A DNA stretch of 19,608 nucleotides, taken from positions 47,702 through 67,309 of the forward strand of contig JAHBMJ010005742.1 of NCBI GenBank assembly GCA_018398765.1. The letters run 5' to 3'. Shown in pieces: positions 8,141-17,259 of the stretch. Below the pieces are notes generated by a model. It was not told where the DNA came from. It worked only from the letters and a program-made list of their open reading frames with translations, and made no database searches. Source of the DNA: Chromera velia (Eukaryota > Sar > Chromeraceae). The position numbers were made by a program, and so were the translations under genes. How positions within the stretch are numbered: the stretch's first letter is position 1; the number at the start of each line of letters is the position of its first letter.

Positions 8141-8590
8141 TCAGTCAGTCTGTCTGTCTGTCTGTCTGTCTCGAAACATATCGTCTGTCTCGAAAGAAAA
8201 GAAGCGTTTCGGAAAAAGTGAAGTGAAGAAAAGACGATATAGTCTGTCTGTCTGTCTGCCTGTCTGTCTGTCGGTGTTCATGAAGAAAAGGAGGGAGAAG
8301 AAGAAGAAACATAGAGTCTGTCGGAAAAAGTGAAGTGAAGAAAAGACGATATAGTCTATCTGTCTGTCTGCCTGTCTGTCTGTCGGTGTTCATGAAGAAA
8401 AGGAGGGAGAAGAAGAAGAAACATAGAGTCTGTCGGAAAAAGTGAAGTGAAGAAAAGGCGATATAGTCTGTCTGTCTGTCTGGGCTTTCTTTCTTTTTGT
8501 CTGTCGTGTTCATGAAGAAGAGGAGGGAAAGAAAAGATATAGCCTGTCTGCATGAAGAAAAGAAGATGGAGTCTGTCTGCCTGTCTCTGT
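8141..8590. repeat. GTCT microsatellite and 112-bp minisatellite
   Basis: After GTCT runs, a 112-bp unit starting TCGGAAAAAGTGAAGTGAAG begins at 8209, 8321 and 8433. The first two units are nearly identical and the third diverges after about 50 bases. Each unit includes its own CTGT tract. Minus-strand open frames here are low-complexity artefacts. Confidence 0.85.
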
Positions 8591-8710
8591 ATGTGTGAGA
8601 GAGAAAGAGTGCGTGCGCCTGTGCGGGCGTGCGAGCTTGTCTGTTGTTGTCGATCAATGTGCCTCGCGCATTCCTTTTGTTTCGTTTCCTCTAGCCTCTC
8701 CTCCTTGCAG

Positions 8711-8944
8711 CACAACCTTCAGCTCGCCTTCAATCGGGACTCAGTCAAGTATGAGCGGTACAAGGACGCGTTCGTGAAGGCTCTGATCGTGAAGGTGTTG
8801 GAGAGGAGGAACGAAGGCGTTGAGGGGCCTCTGGTCTTGACGGTTGTGGGAGCGGGAAGGGGATCTCAGAGGCTGGTGAATGCCTGTATTCAGGCTATCG
8901 AAGAAGCCGACAAGGCTATCAAAGAAGCCGACAAGACGACAGAG
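8711..8944 (+). CDS. PRMT5: PRMT5-like exon A: SAM-binding motif I
   Basis: Follows a pyrimidine-rich acceptor ending CTCCTTGCAG at 8710, phase 0. It encodes 78 residues from HNLQLAF to the helix after GAGRG. Upstream codons in the open frame match nothing. The donor is placed at 8945 (GAG|GTCTGC), the only phase-0 GT before the stop at 8972 that keeps the homology. Residues SQR after GAGRG replace one Pro of human PRMT5. The tail [17 protein letters not shown] includes a 21-bp tandem duplication, making this exon about ten residues longer than expected. Confidence 0.85.
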
Positions 8945-9164
8945 GTCTGCTTGCGATGCGAGGAAAAATATTGATTTAAAGGTCTTTAGAACCTGTCTGT
9001 ATTCGGAGCACGGGCTCATGCTTTGCTGCTCCCACTGTCAACCCTTCCGATCCCCGCATTCAGAGTGGCTCTTTGAAATGTTCTCGCATTTCACTCTCGT
9101 GGGACGTTTTTGGTGGTATGTTTTTCGTGTGTTTTTTCTCCTGTTTCGGCGTCCCCCTTTCTTT

Positions 9165-9204
<40 letters not shown>

Positions 9205-9244
9205 GCTTTCTTTCTTTCTTTCTTTCTGTTTTTCTTTCTTTCTT

Positions 9245-9321
<77 letters not shown>

Positions 9322-9707
9322 TACACACACACACGTGGATGCATGCTTGAATGCCTGGCTCCATGCAGTCTGCGGCCTCGGACCGCAAAGAGGACCTCCT
9401 CAGGGTCAGTCTCTCCTCGGTTTGTATGCCGCGGGGGGAACAAAATTCTGGAAGCGGACGCGCTGAGACCCACACACACGAAGGCGATGCATCATCACAA
9501 TTCCACATGCACATTCTTTGTCAACGCACATAAAGATGGCTCGCAAGCTGATATGCGGCATCATTCCATCGACCGGACCCTGAGACTGTCTCAGACATAA
9601 TCACGACCACGCTCTCCACCTCCCGTGATTTTGACGGGACCGATACTCACTCTCTCTTCGTTCTGCCCCTCACACTCTTCTGATGTCTCTCCCTCTTTGT
9701 CGTTGCG

Positions 9708-9771
<64 letters not shown>

Positions 9772-9780
9772 TGTGTGTCC

Positions 9781-9822
<42 letters not shown>

Positions 9823-11475
9823 CTAAATGTGTGTGTGTGTGCGTGTGTGTGTGTATGTGTGTGTGTGTGTGTGTGTGTGTCTGCGTGTGACTGTGTGTGT
9901 ATAAGAAAGAGAGAGAGAGAGAGAGATAGCCTGCACCAATCTCCGTGCATGCAGGACATCAAGCTCGTGGCCCTCGAGATGAAGCCGAGTGCTGTCATCA
10001 GCATGGAGGAGACGAAGAAAAGAAAGCCACCGTGTCTTTTCTGGAACAAAGTCGAGATTGTCAGCTGCGACATGAGACGCAAGGACGCAACTGTCGAGGA
10101 CAAGGCCGATATCATGGTTTCAGATTTCCTGGGTTCGTTCGGGGACGACAAGCTCTCCCCTGAGTGTCTCGACGGTGCGCAGAGATTCCTGAAAGAAGAT
10201 GGTTTCTCGATCCCTCAGCGGTCTGTGTCCTGCGCCTGTCCCGTGTCCTCTACGACGCTCTGGACAGCCGCCGAGGTCGATCAGACAGTGTCAGGCAGCT
10301 AAAGAGAGCGTGGGAACGAGAAAGACGGGGCAAGGGAGGAAGGGAAGGAACACGCGAGTGATGTGAGGGTCATGCATGCAAAAACAAAAGTCCGGATCAG
10401 AAAGAGTGCAGCTCTGTCTGGGCCTCCACTCTTTTCCCTCTCGGCTTTGAGTTCAGGGTCTTTTTGGCCTCTCCATCCACCTTTTTTTGTCGTCTGTTGT
10501 CGTTTTTGCCTCTTTTCCTGGGTCAGGCAGAGTCTTGATTGGAAAAGCAAAAGCAGGGAAGGAAAAAGAAATGGATTCGTGTCGGGGTCGCTTGACACCG
10601 TCATTCTCTCTTTTTTTTCTTCCTGCCTGCTCGTACTCTTTTGTCCCTCCTTTCCTGTGTCATGACTGCAGAAGATGGGAGAGAAGTCCCTTGAGACCCA
10701 CTTCCTCGTCAACATCGTCTCCGCCTACTTCCCCGCCGTCCAGGGTGCGCAGCCTCTGTTCACCTTTACTCACCTCAACTGGAACGCCGACCCGAACCTC
10801 ACTTCGTACGCGCACAACCAGAGACACACCGATGTGGAGTTCACAATGTGTACCGATGCTGTGCTCCACGGCATTGCTGGGTACTTCTACGCGGATCTGT
10901 ACGATGATGTTGCGATCTCGATTGTGAAGGAGACCTTCACCAAGGATTTGGATTCCTGGTACCCTATATTCTTTCCCATCAAGCAGCCGATGTCTGTCCA
11001 GAAGGGAGACCAGATCACGTGAGTGAGTAGGTTGGTATGAAGACTTCACTGCTTTTCGGTCAACAGCGAGAATGGAGTTTGGGGGCGGAAAAGGAAACGC
11101 GGGGAAGGGAAGGGAAGGGAAGGGATCGGAAGAGAGAAGAATCAAAAGAGGACATGCAGTGGGGGAAGAAAGACAAATGAATACAGGCATGATTGCTGTG
11201 CTACAAGTCTCCTCCTGTCTTCCCTTCTTTCCCTTGTTTTTCTATAGACTGAAAATGGTCTATCCCTCCTTTTTTTCGGTGTCTCCTTCCCTGAAATTTG
11301 AATGTATCCCTTTGCGTCCCTGTCCTTTTTCCTTCTACTCTCCCCGTGCAGCATCAGCATCTCGCGCTGCGTTGACGAGCTCTACGTCTGGTACGAGTGG
11401 TGTCTGGCACGTGCAGGAGGCATCTCCACGCCCATCCACAACGAGGGGGGGAGGGCCTTCAAGATGAATAAGTGA
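8711..11475 (+). CDS. PRMT5: PRMT5-like type II protein arginine methyltransferase, catalytic half
   Basis: Four exons join as 8711-8944, 9955-10275, 10672-11018 and 11352-11475, giving 341 residues that align end to end with residues from about 320 to the C-terminus of human PRMT5. The enzyme transfers methyl groups from S-adenosylmethionine to arginine to make symmetric dimethylarginine on histones and Sm proteins. Visible are F7 in AFNRDSVKY (human F327), GAGRG (47-51), the ribose-binding acid E86 in [46 protein letters not shown], and a C-terminal VWYEW...STPIHN...GGRAF. D135 and K144 replace the two catalytic glutamates. The N-terminal TIM barrel is not in the window, so the gene is partial here. 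It could be a diverged paralogue or a pseudogene, but it has no stop or frameshift. Confidence 0.9.
9155..9334. repeat. (CTTT)n-(CT)n-(AC)n compound microsatellite
   Basis: About 95 bases of CTTT, then about 55 bases of CT, then about 28 bases of AC. The strong polypyrimidine/polypurine asymmetry lies within the intron. Confidence 0.95.
9708..9927. repeat. (CT)n-(GT)n-(CT)n-(GT)n-(GA)n compound microsatellite
   Basis: Alternating CT and GT blocks end in a GA run at 9906-9926, only about 28 bp before the acceptor of exon B. The acceptor therefore lacks a classical polypyrimidine tract. Confidence 0.95.
9955..10275 (+). CDS. PRMT5: PRMT5-like exon B: catalytic loop
   Basis: Starts after GTGCATGCAG in phase 0. 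It encodes 107 residues from [10 protein letters not shown] to about TLWTAAE. The block [48 protein letters not shown] matches PRMT5 closely. The aligned double-E loop residues are Asp (codon 10123-10125) and Lys (10150-10152). The donor could be 10276 (GAG|GTCGAT) or 10288 (ACA|GTGTCA); both are phase 0 and differ by four residues. Confidence 0.88.
10276..10671 (+). other. Intron in the PRMT5-like gene (396 bp)
   Basis: T-rich in its second half and ends CATGACTGCAG. No homology lost across it apart from a variable loop. The left border depends on which of the two donors is used. Confidence 0.8.
10672..11018 (+). CDS. PRMT5: PRMT5-like exon C: beta-barrel/dimerisation region
   Basis: Starts AAG ATG GGA after GACTGCAG. 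It encodes 115 codons plus two bases. Recognisable blocks are [50 protein letters not shown], which parallel the PRMT5 beta-barrel. It ends ATCAC|GTGAGT, a strong consensus donor at 11019. Confidence 0.9.
11019..11351 (+). other. Intron in the PRMT5-like gene (333 bp)
   Basis: GTGAGT ... CCCCGTGCAG borders. It includes a short AAGGG/GAAGG repeat near 11103-11127 and a T-rich second half. No exon seen. Confidence 0.85.
11352..11475 (+). CDS. PRMT5: PRMT5-like last exon: conserved C-terminus
   Basis: The first base completes a Thr codon with the previous exon. Forty codons follow and then TGA (11473-11475). The sequence [14 protein letters not shown] ... [16 protein letters not shown] parallels the PRMT5 C-terminal strands (WRC, VWYEW, AIHNPTGRS). 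Homology to the very last residues supports both the splice acceptor and the natural stop. Confidence 0.9.
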
Positions 11476-12497
11476 GGGGGGAGGAAGGGGGGAGGGGAGA
11501 GGAGGGGAGGGGGGAGAGATGGGAACGGACTCGGAGTGTGCGGTGGCAGGCGGGGAGGGAGGGAGAGCAGGGGGCTCTCTCTCTCTGTTGTCATCACCGG
11601 GTCGATCGTCCTTTCTTTCTTTTCTTGTCTTCTCTCTGCTCATCAATCTCTTCCTCCTCTTGTTCTCTCTCTGTTTCCTCTGTCTCCCCCTCAGGACAAG
11701 AGGGCAGGGGAGGGGGCAGGAGGGGAGAGAGCAGCGGAGGAGAGAGTGGAGGGGGGAAGATGGAGAAGAGGTTGCAAGGGAGGAGAGAGATACATGCATG
11801 CATGCATGCATGCATGCGGCCTTCCCCTCACTTTCCGGGCAGCTGAGACGGGTGAAGCTGCTTGCTTGTAATCATACGCAGACTTTTTCTTTGTTTGCGC
11901 ATTCTCCTGGTGCCTGACGGTTTAATTCCTGCAGGTGAAGTGAAGATGAGGAACGGAGTGGATAAATAAATTCACTGGTATCTTCGATTGAATGGCTGCA
12001 TACTCCGTCGATCGATTGTTGCATCCACTCAATGGGCCTCTCCCTGTCAGTCACTGTTCAGTGTCATGTGCTTTATTTACTCTTTCTTCCGTTCTTTTGT
12101 TGTCTTCATCGTTTCGCTGCAGCTGCCTTCCATGAGAAATCATACACCACCGGACTTCATCAGTGTTTCGGACTTTGAAATTTTACAAAAAAAAAAAAAA
12201 TGTTTATGCAGTGTTTTAGAAACAACAAAAGTGCACAGTGCAGAGTCTGTTGTACGTTTAGATGTTGTACACCACTTGTGAGATCAGAAGCATCAGCGTT
12301 CAATGTAGTGAAACGTCCGAGTCAAGCATGGTGATGCATGGTTTACATGTACCGACATGTACACGTGGTGGACCTAGACCGGGGTCCAAAGGACACCTCA
12401 GATGCTCCATCCGAAACCAAGCCAAAAAAGAGCACTGACCTGTGAAACAAACGAAAAACACAGACGAAACAAAAAGAAAAGTGTGCATGCCCCTGCA

Positions 12498-12530
<33 letters not shown>

Positions 12531-12600
12531 GTGTATGTATCTTTGAGCAGTTTAGGTAGGCTTCAAGCCTCTTTCAGTTTGAAGTCTTGAATTTATTCAG
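11476..12600 (+). other. 3' flank of the PRMT5-like gene, no further gene seen
   Basis: Presumed 3' UTR and intergenic DNA: GA/G-rich tract just after the stop, ATGC repeat at 11793-11817, A14 run at 12187-12200 and GT repeat near 12497-12535. A-rich AATAAA-like words (GATAAATAAATTC near 11961) could serve as poly(A) signals, but no site is defined. Confidence 0.5.
11793..11817. repeat. (ATGC)n microsatellite
   Basis: About six perfect tetramers. The unit is self-complementary, so the tract can form a hairpin. Confidence 0.95.
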
Positions 12601-13577
12601 CCCCCCCGGGGGTGGAATTGATTTGAGAATGTCTTTTTTAAAAAAGCAGAGTGTTTTTTTCCCGCTAGCAAGAGGTTTTGCAAAAACACTTACTGTATAA
12701 TAGTGTAGACTGACAGTGTATATACACATCGAATCTTTATATATATAATTTAATTTTTCAGAAATTTATTATATTCATTTCTAAAGCTACACAGATTTAT
12801 CATGGTTTTGCTTTATGCATTCTTCTACATGTGAGTTTGTTGAAGACTTAGTGTTAGACAGCTTAGACTTTTTGCCAGTGCCTTATATATAAAAATTTAA
12901 TAATTGTCGCTAAAAAAAAAATTATTAACTTTTTGAAACGTATATGTATGAATTTCACTAGGCTCTGCACTCCATAAATGTAGGATTACAGGAAAGAAAG
13001 TTTCCGATCTTTTTTTTCTTTTTTTATTTATCAAACAAAAGCAGATGTGAGGGATGTGGGGGAAGGTTGTAAGCTGTTTTACTGGAGTCTTAGTACTATC
13101 AGATACAGGTGGTTAAAGTCTGACAGACATCGGTTGGTTTGGTTTAGCAGTTAATGTCAATCTCGAGCATTCTTAGTGATGACGTCAAGCAGACACGTCA
13201 AGCATGCACTTCACCAAAATCACTTAATGAAAGCATGCCCGACTTCACGATGCGCGGCCTCGTGATATACCCATGCACGCTATGTGTCCCGGGTCCCCCG
13301 TTTGGCCCACATCTGCCTAACGCTTGCCAGCCCTTTATTACTCAGTCTTCTTATTAGGCGGAATGCCCCTCACACTTGCCCGCCTTTCAAGCCAATGTCC
13401 ACGCTTGGCTCTGAAGACTGATATATTAATCATGTATCCATCGACCGATCGGACAATCAATTCTTATGTTTATCTATCTTCTCATCAAGCGCCTATCTAG
13501 TATGCCCTCGAGCGATCGAGTCATCATTATACATTGTCTCTCACCCTATACCTTTCCTCTCTCACACTGCCCATCTA
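12601..13577. other. AT-rich then mixed non-coding DNA, nothing recognised
   Basis: 12640-13060 is very AT-rich with T and A runs. 13150-13577 has more balanced composition and could include the 3' LTR of the decayed element that follows, but no second LTR copy is in the window to prove it. A short direct repeat ACGTCAAGCA occurs twice near 13182-13205. Confidence 0.4.
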
Positions 13578-13673
13578 TCATTTTTCTTTCCTTTTGAAAT
13601 CAACGATCCTTTCTTTTGCTCTCTCAAGATTCTTCGCTGGCTCCCACGAAGCATCCTTCACTCCAAACCCTTT

Positions 13674-14054
13674 CTATTTGACTAAATAATGCTGTTTCCC
13701 TGAAATTCTCTTGCTGTCCAAAATTCTATCTACCTCATACTCAGGGCCCTCGAACCTCGGAAGTCTAACTGCAGGTGGAGGGTCACCCGGCTCTCTCACA
13801 TACTTCTTCAGATAGTTTACATTCACCAAAGGATGAATGCGAACTCCTGCCGGAAAGATTAACTCATACGCTCCCCGTGTGATTACCTTCTCTACCTCAA
13901 AAAGACCAAACCACACAGGCTCACGCTTCCTCTTTACTCCCTCCGGCCTTCTTTCTTGTTCAAAAAATTCTCTATGCACCAACACCCAATCTCCTGGACC
14001 TAATTCTAGTTCCCTATGATGATGATCATAATAGTGAGCTGCCGTCTCCCTTGC
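13674..14054 (-). pseudogene. Integrase C-terminus and chromodomain start, broken
   Basis: In the same frame as the integrase core after TGA 14055-14057. It has LELGPGDWVLVHREF, then EVEKVITRGAYELIFPAG and VNVNYLKKY, the GPF/Y-type integrase tail, and the start of a chromodomain (EYEVDRILDSKRISGKQHYL). TAG at 13674-13676 falls where chromodomains usually have a conserved Trp. The frame then stays open for 31 codons with chromodomain-like sequence (including SWEPAKNL) to TGA at 13578-13580. The chromodomain in this clade directs integration to marked chromatin. Confidence 0.85.
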
Positions 14055-14582
14055 TCACTCCAGACACTCCTTCGCTTGTGCCATCTCTGTCCTGTGTCGT
14101 ACAGTGAAATCAGCTGCTGCTGGAGACAACAAACTTCCCCGAACAGGCACTGCAGGCAGTTGGATTGGATCAAAGCCATGCATAAATCTAAATGGTGAGA
14201 GACTTGTCACTGGATGCACACTGTCTCTATATACAAACTGACATGCCAGCAAAGCTTCAGCCCAGTCTTCCTGATGGTCTATCACGAAACACCTCAACAT
14301 CTCCCTGATCGTTCTATTGTCTCTCTCTGTCTGTCCGTCTGTCTGTGGATGTCTGGAAGAGCTTATCTTAATTTTTGATTTCCAGAGTCTTTGCAATTCT
14401 CGCCAAAATGCAGAGATGAAGCGAGGATTGTGATCAGAGAGAAAAGAACGAAACATACCGACCAAGCATACCACTCTTTCGAATACAATCGATGCTGTCT
14501 CTTCTCCTGTGACCTCTTCCCATACCGGGATGAAAAATACATCTTTTAACAAACGATCAACAACAGAGAGAATTCTATTCAC
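14055..14582 (-). pseudogene. Integrase catalytic core of the decayed element
   Basis: This 175-residue segment starts within the core after TAG 14592-14594 and includes VVDRLLKDVFFIPV, LSDHNPRFISAFW with the second catalytic Asp (residue 50), and HPQTDGQTERDNRTIREML with catalytic Glu (residue 86), the D,35,E spacing. YRDSVHPVTSLSPFRFMHGFDP is a typical Ty3/gypsy core ending. It closes at TGA 14055-14057. Catalytic residues are intact although the frame is broken. Confidence 0.9.
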
Positions 14583-14591
14583 AATTCTTCC

Positions 14592-15482
14592 CTAGTACAA
14601 CATTCTCAGCAGACCAAACAGGAAGTCGAGAGAAAAAGATTCATACAGACACTCAGGGATAGGCAAAAGATTGAGCAGACCAGGTCTTTTTTGAGTGGAA
14701 TGTTTTGCTCTCTGACAGGCATCACACCGAGCCACATACTTCTTGACTGATGAATACATATTGGGCCAGTAGAACTTACTGTTCAGCTTGAGAAAAAATG
14801 TCTTTTCTGGCCCCAGATGTCCTCCGACCACCGTGTCATGATGCTCGGAGATCATCTGCCTTTGCAGAATATCAGTCGGAATGGCCAATCTGTCTTTGAA
14901 ATAAAGAAAGTCATCCACGAGAGTGAATGGTTGAATTCTTATTCTCAAGTGTCGAGGCACAGGCACCTCTGGATGCTTCAATACTTCGATAAGCTCTTGA
15001 AAGAATCTTTCTTTTTTATATCTTCCTTTCACTTCCTTCAAGAACTCTTCATTCACATCCACTCTCATCTCAATGCCTGCCAACAGTCCTTTCACTTCCT
15101 TTTCTTCTTCCTTTCTCTTTTCAGTCTTTTCTTCCGCTCCCTGCTTTTGCTCAGTTCTCACAAGCTTTCTGCTCAATGCATCTGCCACCCGATTCTTACT
15201 TCCAGGCACGTATCGAGGCGTGATACCTATCTGGTCCAACAATAAAACCCAACGACGCATGCGAGGAAACATTTGCATTCGATCGGCGGTCAACGTGACT
15301 GTCTTTAAACTTTCATGATCACTCCATACCTGGGTCGTGCACGAAACGTACGGACACCAGATCTTGACTACGAACACACAAGCAAGGAACTCTTTGTCTC
15401 TGATGTGGTAGTTCTTCTCTATTGGGCTCATTGTTCTCGAAGCAAATGCATACGGCTGAAGGATGCCGACATGTGGATCCTT
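14592..15482 (-). pseudogene. RNase H and integrase zinc-finger of the decayed element
   Basis: Lies between TAG 15483-15485 and TAG 14592-14594, same frame as its neighbours. It reads YAFASRTMSPIEKNYHIRDKEFLA (RNase H Glu), QVWSDHESLK (Asp) and VPGSKNRVADALSRK (Asp), then the integrase HHCC finger (HHDTVVGGHLGPEKT ... CDACQRAK) and SLDFLFG with the first core Asp. A charged linker rich in Glu and Lys joins the two domains. Confidence 0.9.
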
Positions 15483-15790
15483 CTACATAAGCACAGCAGC
15501 AATAGGCACAGTCTTTTCACATGCATCAGCAAAAATTTCGAATGGACGAGTAGGATCAGGAATGTACAATTCAGTCACCTGCTTGACTGCTTCTTTGACT
15601 GCCTCAAAACTCTCCTGCTGCTTTTCTTTCCACTCAAACTTCACCGTCTTTTTCAGCAAGCGATAAAGAGGCGCAGCCTTCTTGCTGAATTCAAACACAA
15701 AACGTCTCACCCAAGAAGCCAAACCAAGAAAAGAATGCAACTCACTCATATTCTTAGGCACTGGCCAGTTTTCTATATCTCTTCTGTTTT
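15483..15790 (-). pseudogene. RT connection and RNase H start of the decayed element
   Basis: Reads IENWPVPKNMSELHSFLGLA, then WVRRFVFEFSKKAAPLYRLLKK, the conserved Ty3/gypsy connection, and PFEIFADACEKTVPIAAVLM, the RNase H start with its catalytic Asp intact. It stops at TAG 15483-15485. The frame differs from the RT piece upstream, so a one-base indel lies near 15785. Confidence 0.88.
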
Positions 15791-16020
15791 CTTTGTTTCT
15801 GGCCTCACTCCTTTCTCTGAGATCCTTAGCCCCAAGAATGTCATCTCTCTTTGAAAAAAATGATACTTCGACAGCTTTGTAAACAAATTTGCCTGTCTGA
15901 GGAGAAAAAGAATACAAGAGACATGCCGTTCATGTTCCTCTCTCATCTTCAAATAAATTAGAATATCATCCAAAACTGACTGTACTGACAATTGAAACTT
16001 TTGTACTAGAAAGTGACTTT
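15773..16020 (-). pseudogene. RT catalytic-motif fragment, 5'-truncated
   Basis: Holds VLDDILIY, an altered YxDD motif with Val for Tyr, then HERHVSCILFLLRQANLFTKLSK and TFLGLRISEKGVRPETKK. Upstream homology ends around 16010-16020, so fingers and most of the palm are missing. Frameshifted relative to the next segment. Confidence 0.85.
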
Positions 16021-17259
16021 TAATTTTTTATCTAGTTTTCTATATATCACAGTAAATTTTATATAAAAAACTAAGTCTTTAAAGCACTTAGGATGATTCT
16101 ATTTATTGTTTTTTACCTGTATGAAAGTATGAATAACTTTTAAAGATAAGGTTTCATGGGTTTGCGGTGTGTATGTTGGAAATTGTTGGACGTGAGTGAG
16201 GTGAAAGAGTTATAGTATGTTGATATGTCAGGGAGTGATTGCAGACTCTGCAGGCATGTGACAATGCGCAGTGTAATGCACAAACAAGCTAATTTTTACT
16301 TCTAATGGAATACGCTGAATCCGTACACTGATGTAAAGAGGGAGCACAGCAAACAGATCTGCCGATTTAACACCCACAGAAAGCAGTTCAACCAAACAAA
16401 TGTTAAGCACTATGACCGTGTAAGAGGTAAATGCTTAGCTTCTGAAAGCCTGATCGATCCATGGCCTCTAGCCAGAGGGCCTTGCCCACGACTAGCCATC
16501 ATAGCGTTCTTGGTGAGGCCTGGCACTGACCACTGGGTCTTAATCCACCCAGGAGCCCTGCCTCCAAATTCTCATGCAAACAAGAGCTGTGTCTCACTCC
16601 CACAACTTCAGATCACCCGAGATCACCAGCCATAATGCTTCCTCACGAAACCCACGCACCGACAAACGGTCCTCCGAGAAAGGCTTAGTCTGACCTACAG
16701 CACAGATATACAAAAATTTATAAAGTGGCTCACCTTCTGGCCACCCAGAGCTGGCCTCCTCATCCAGCAAGCCTTTCTAGCTCCTCATCTAGAGCTTGTT
16801 AGAGCGCACACATGGAAGGGATTCAATGGAAGCTTTACTGGGGCAACTTTGTAGGCCCTTTTGTGTGGAGACGGGCCGTGCCCTTCGTGATGGAAGATCG
16901 AAATTACCCTCTCAGGGCAACCAGTAGAGTGAATGTCATAAACCCAAGAAAAAGCAAAGAAACCAATCCTCTGGGCTTTCAATAAAGCCTACTTTCATCG
17001 CTAGAGAGCAAGTTTGTATGATGGGAGAGAGGCGGCACTAGGTCGTGCTCTGATCGACTTGAAACATTCGACGGAAAGCCGATTTTGGGAGCCGATTTTA
17101 GATCAGCCAACCATGAAACGGCCCCGGAAGGCAAGCTATGCGTTGCAAGCCAGGGCCCGGCCGGCCACCAAGGCCAAAAAGCACTTCCCGGCTGCGTGCT
17201 GACCCATCAAAATGCCGATCTAAAAAATTCTCAGTCAGGTCTTCAGAAAGTTCTCCTCT
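16021..17259. other. No gene seen
   Basis: 16021-16430 is AT-rich. 16431-17259 has balanced composition with only short open frames and no recognised domain. I looked for tRNA-derived (SINE-type) box B motifs and found none convincing. Confidence 0.5.

Larger units (their letters stand above)
8945..9954 (+). other. Intron in the PRMT5-like gene (about 1010 bp)
   Basis: Runs from GTCTGC to TGCATGCAG. Homology to PRMT5 resumes directly (IKLVALE), so no exon is missing. It is packed with microsatellites; the 9335-9700 part is unique, GC-moderate sequence with no recognised exon. Confidence 0.8.
13578..16020 (-). mobile_element. Second Ty3/gypsy retroelement, decayed pol fragment
   Basis: This minus-strand element is distinct in sequence from the one at 1061-7651. 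It runs from just upstream of the RT catalytic motif (around 16020) through RNase H, integrase and a chromodomain to TGA at 13578-13580. Gag, protease, most of RT and the 5' LTR are missing; the sequence to the right turns AT-rich abruptly. Lesions: a frameshift near 15785 and in-frame stops at 15483-15485, 14592-14594, 14055-14057 and 13674-13676. The C-terminal chromodomain identifies it as a chromovirus. Confidence 0.9.

Noticed and set aside
8145-8715. Minus-strand open frames of 119-170 residues rich in DRQT
   Set aside because: They arise from the GTCT repeats and 112-bp units; no domain and no codon bias.
9060-9600. Long open frames on both strands within the CTTT/CT/AC tract
   Set aside because: They translate simple repeats ([20 protein letters not shown]) and lie inside an intron whose flanking exons join without a gap.
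9591-10302. Open frames through the GT/CT repeat (VCVCVC, THTHTH)
   Set aside because: Microsatellite translation. Only the plus-strand part from 9955 has homology, and that belongs to the PRMT5-like exon.
11335-11917. Open frames in the GA/CT-rich region after the PRMT5-like stop
   Set aside because: Low-complexity composition and no similarity. Only the codons up to 11475 are supported by homology.
13150-13577. 3' LTR of the decayed second element
   Set aside because: Plausible position, but there is no second copy in the window and no clear TG...CA ends with a duplication.
16440-16780. Possible tRNA-derived SINE
   Set aside because: No convincing A and B boxes, no tail or target duplication could be identified.
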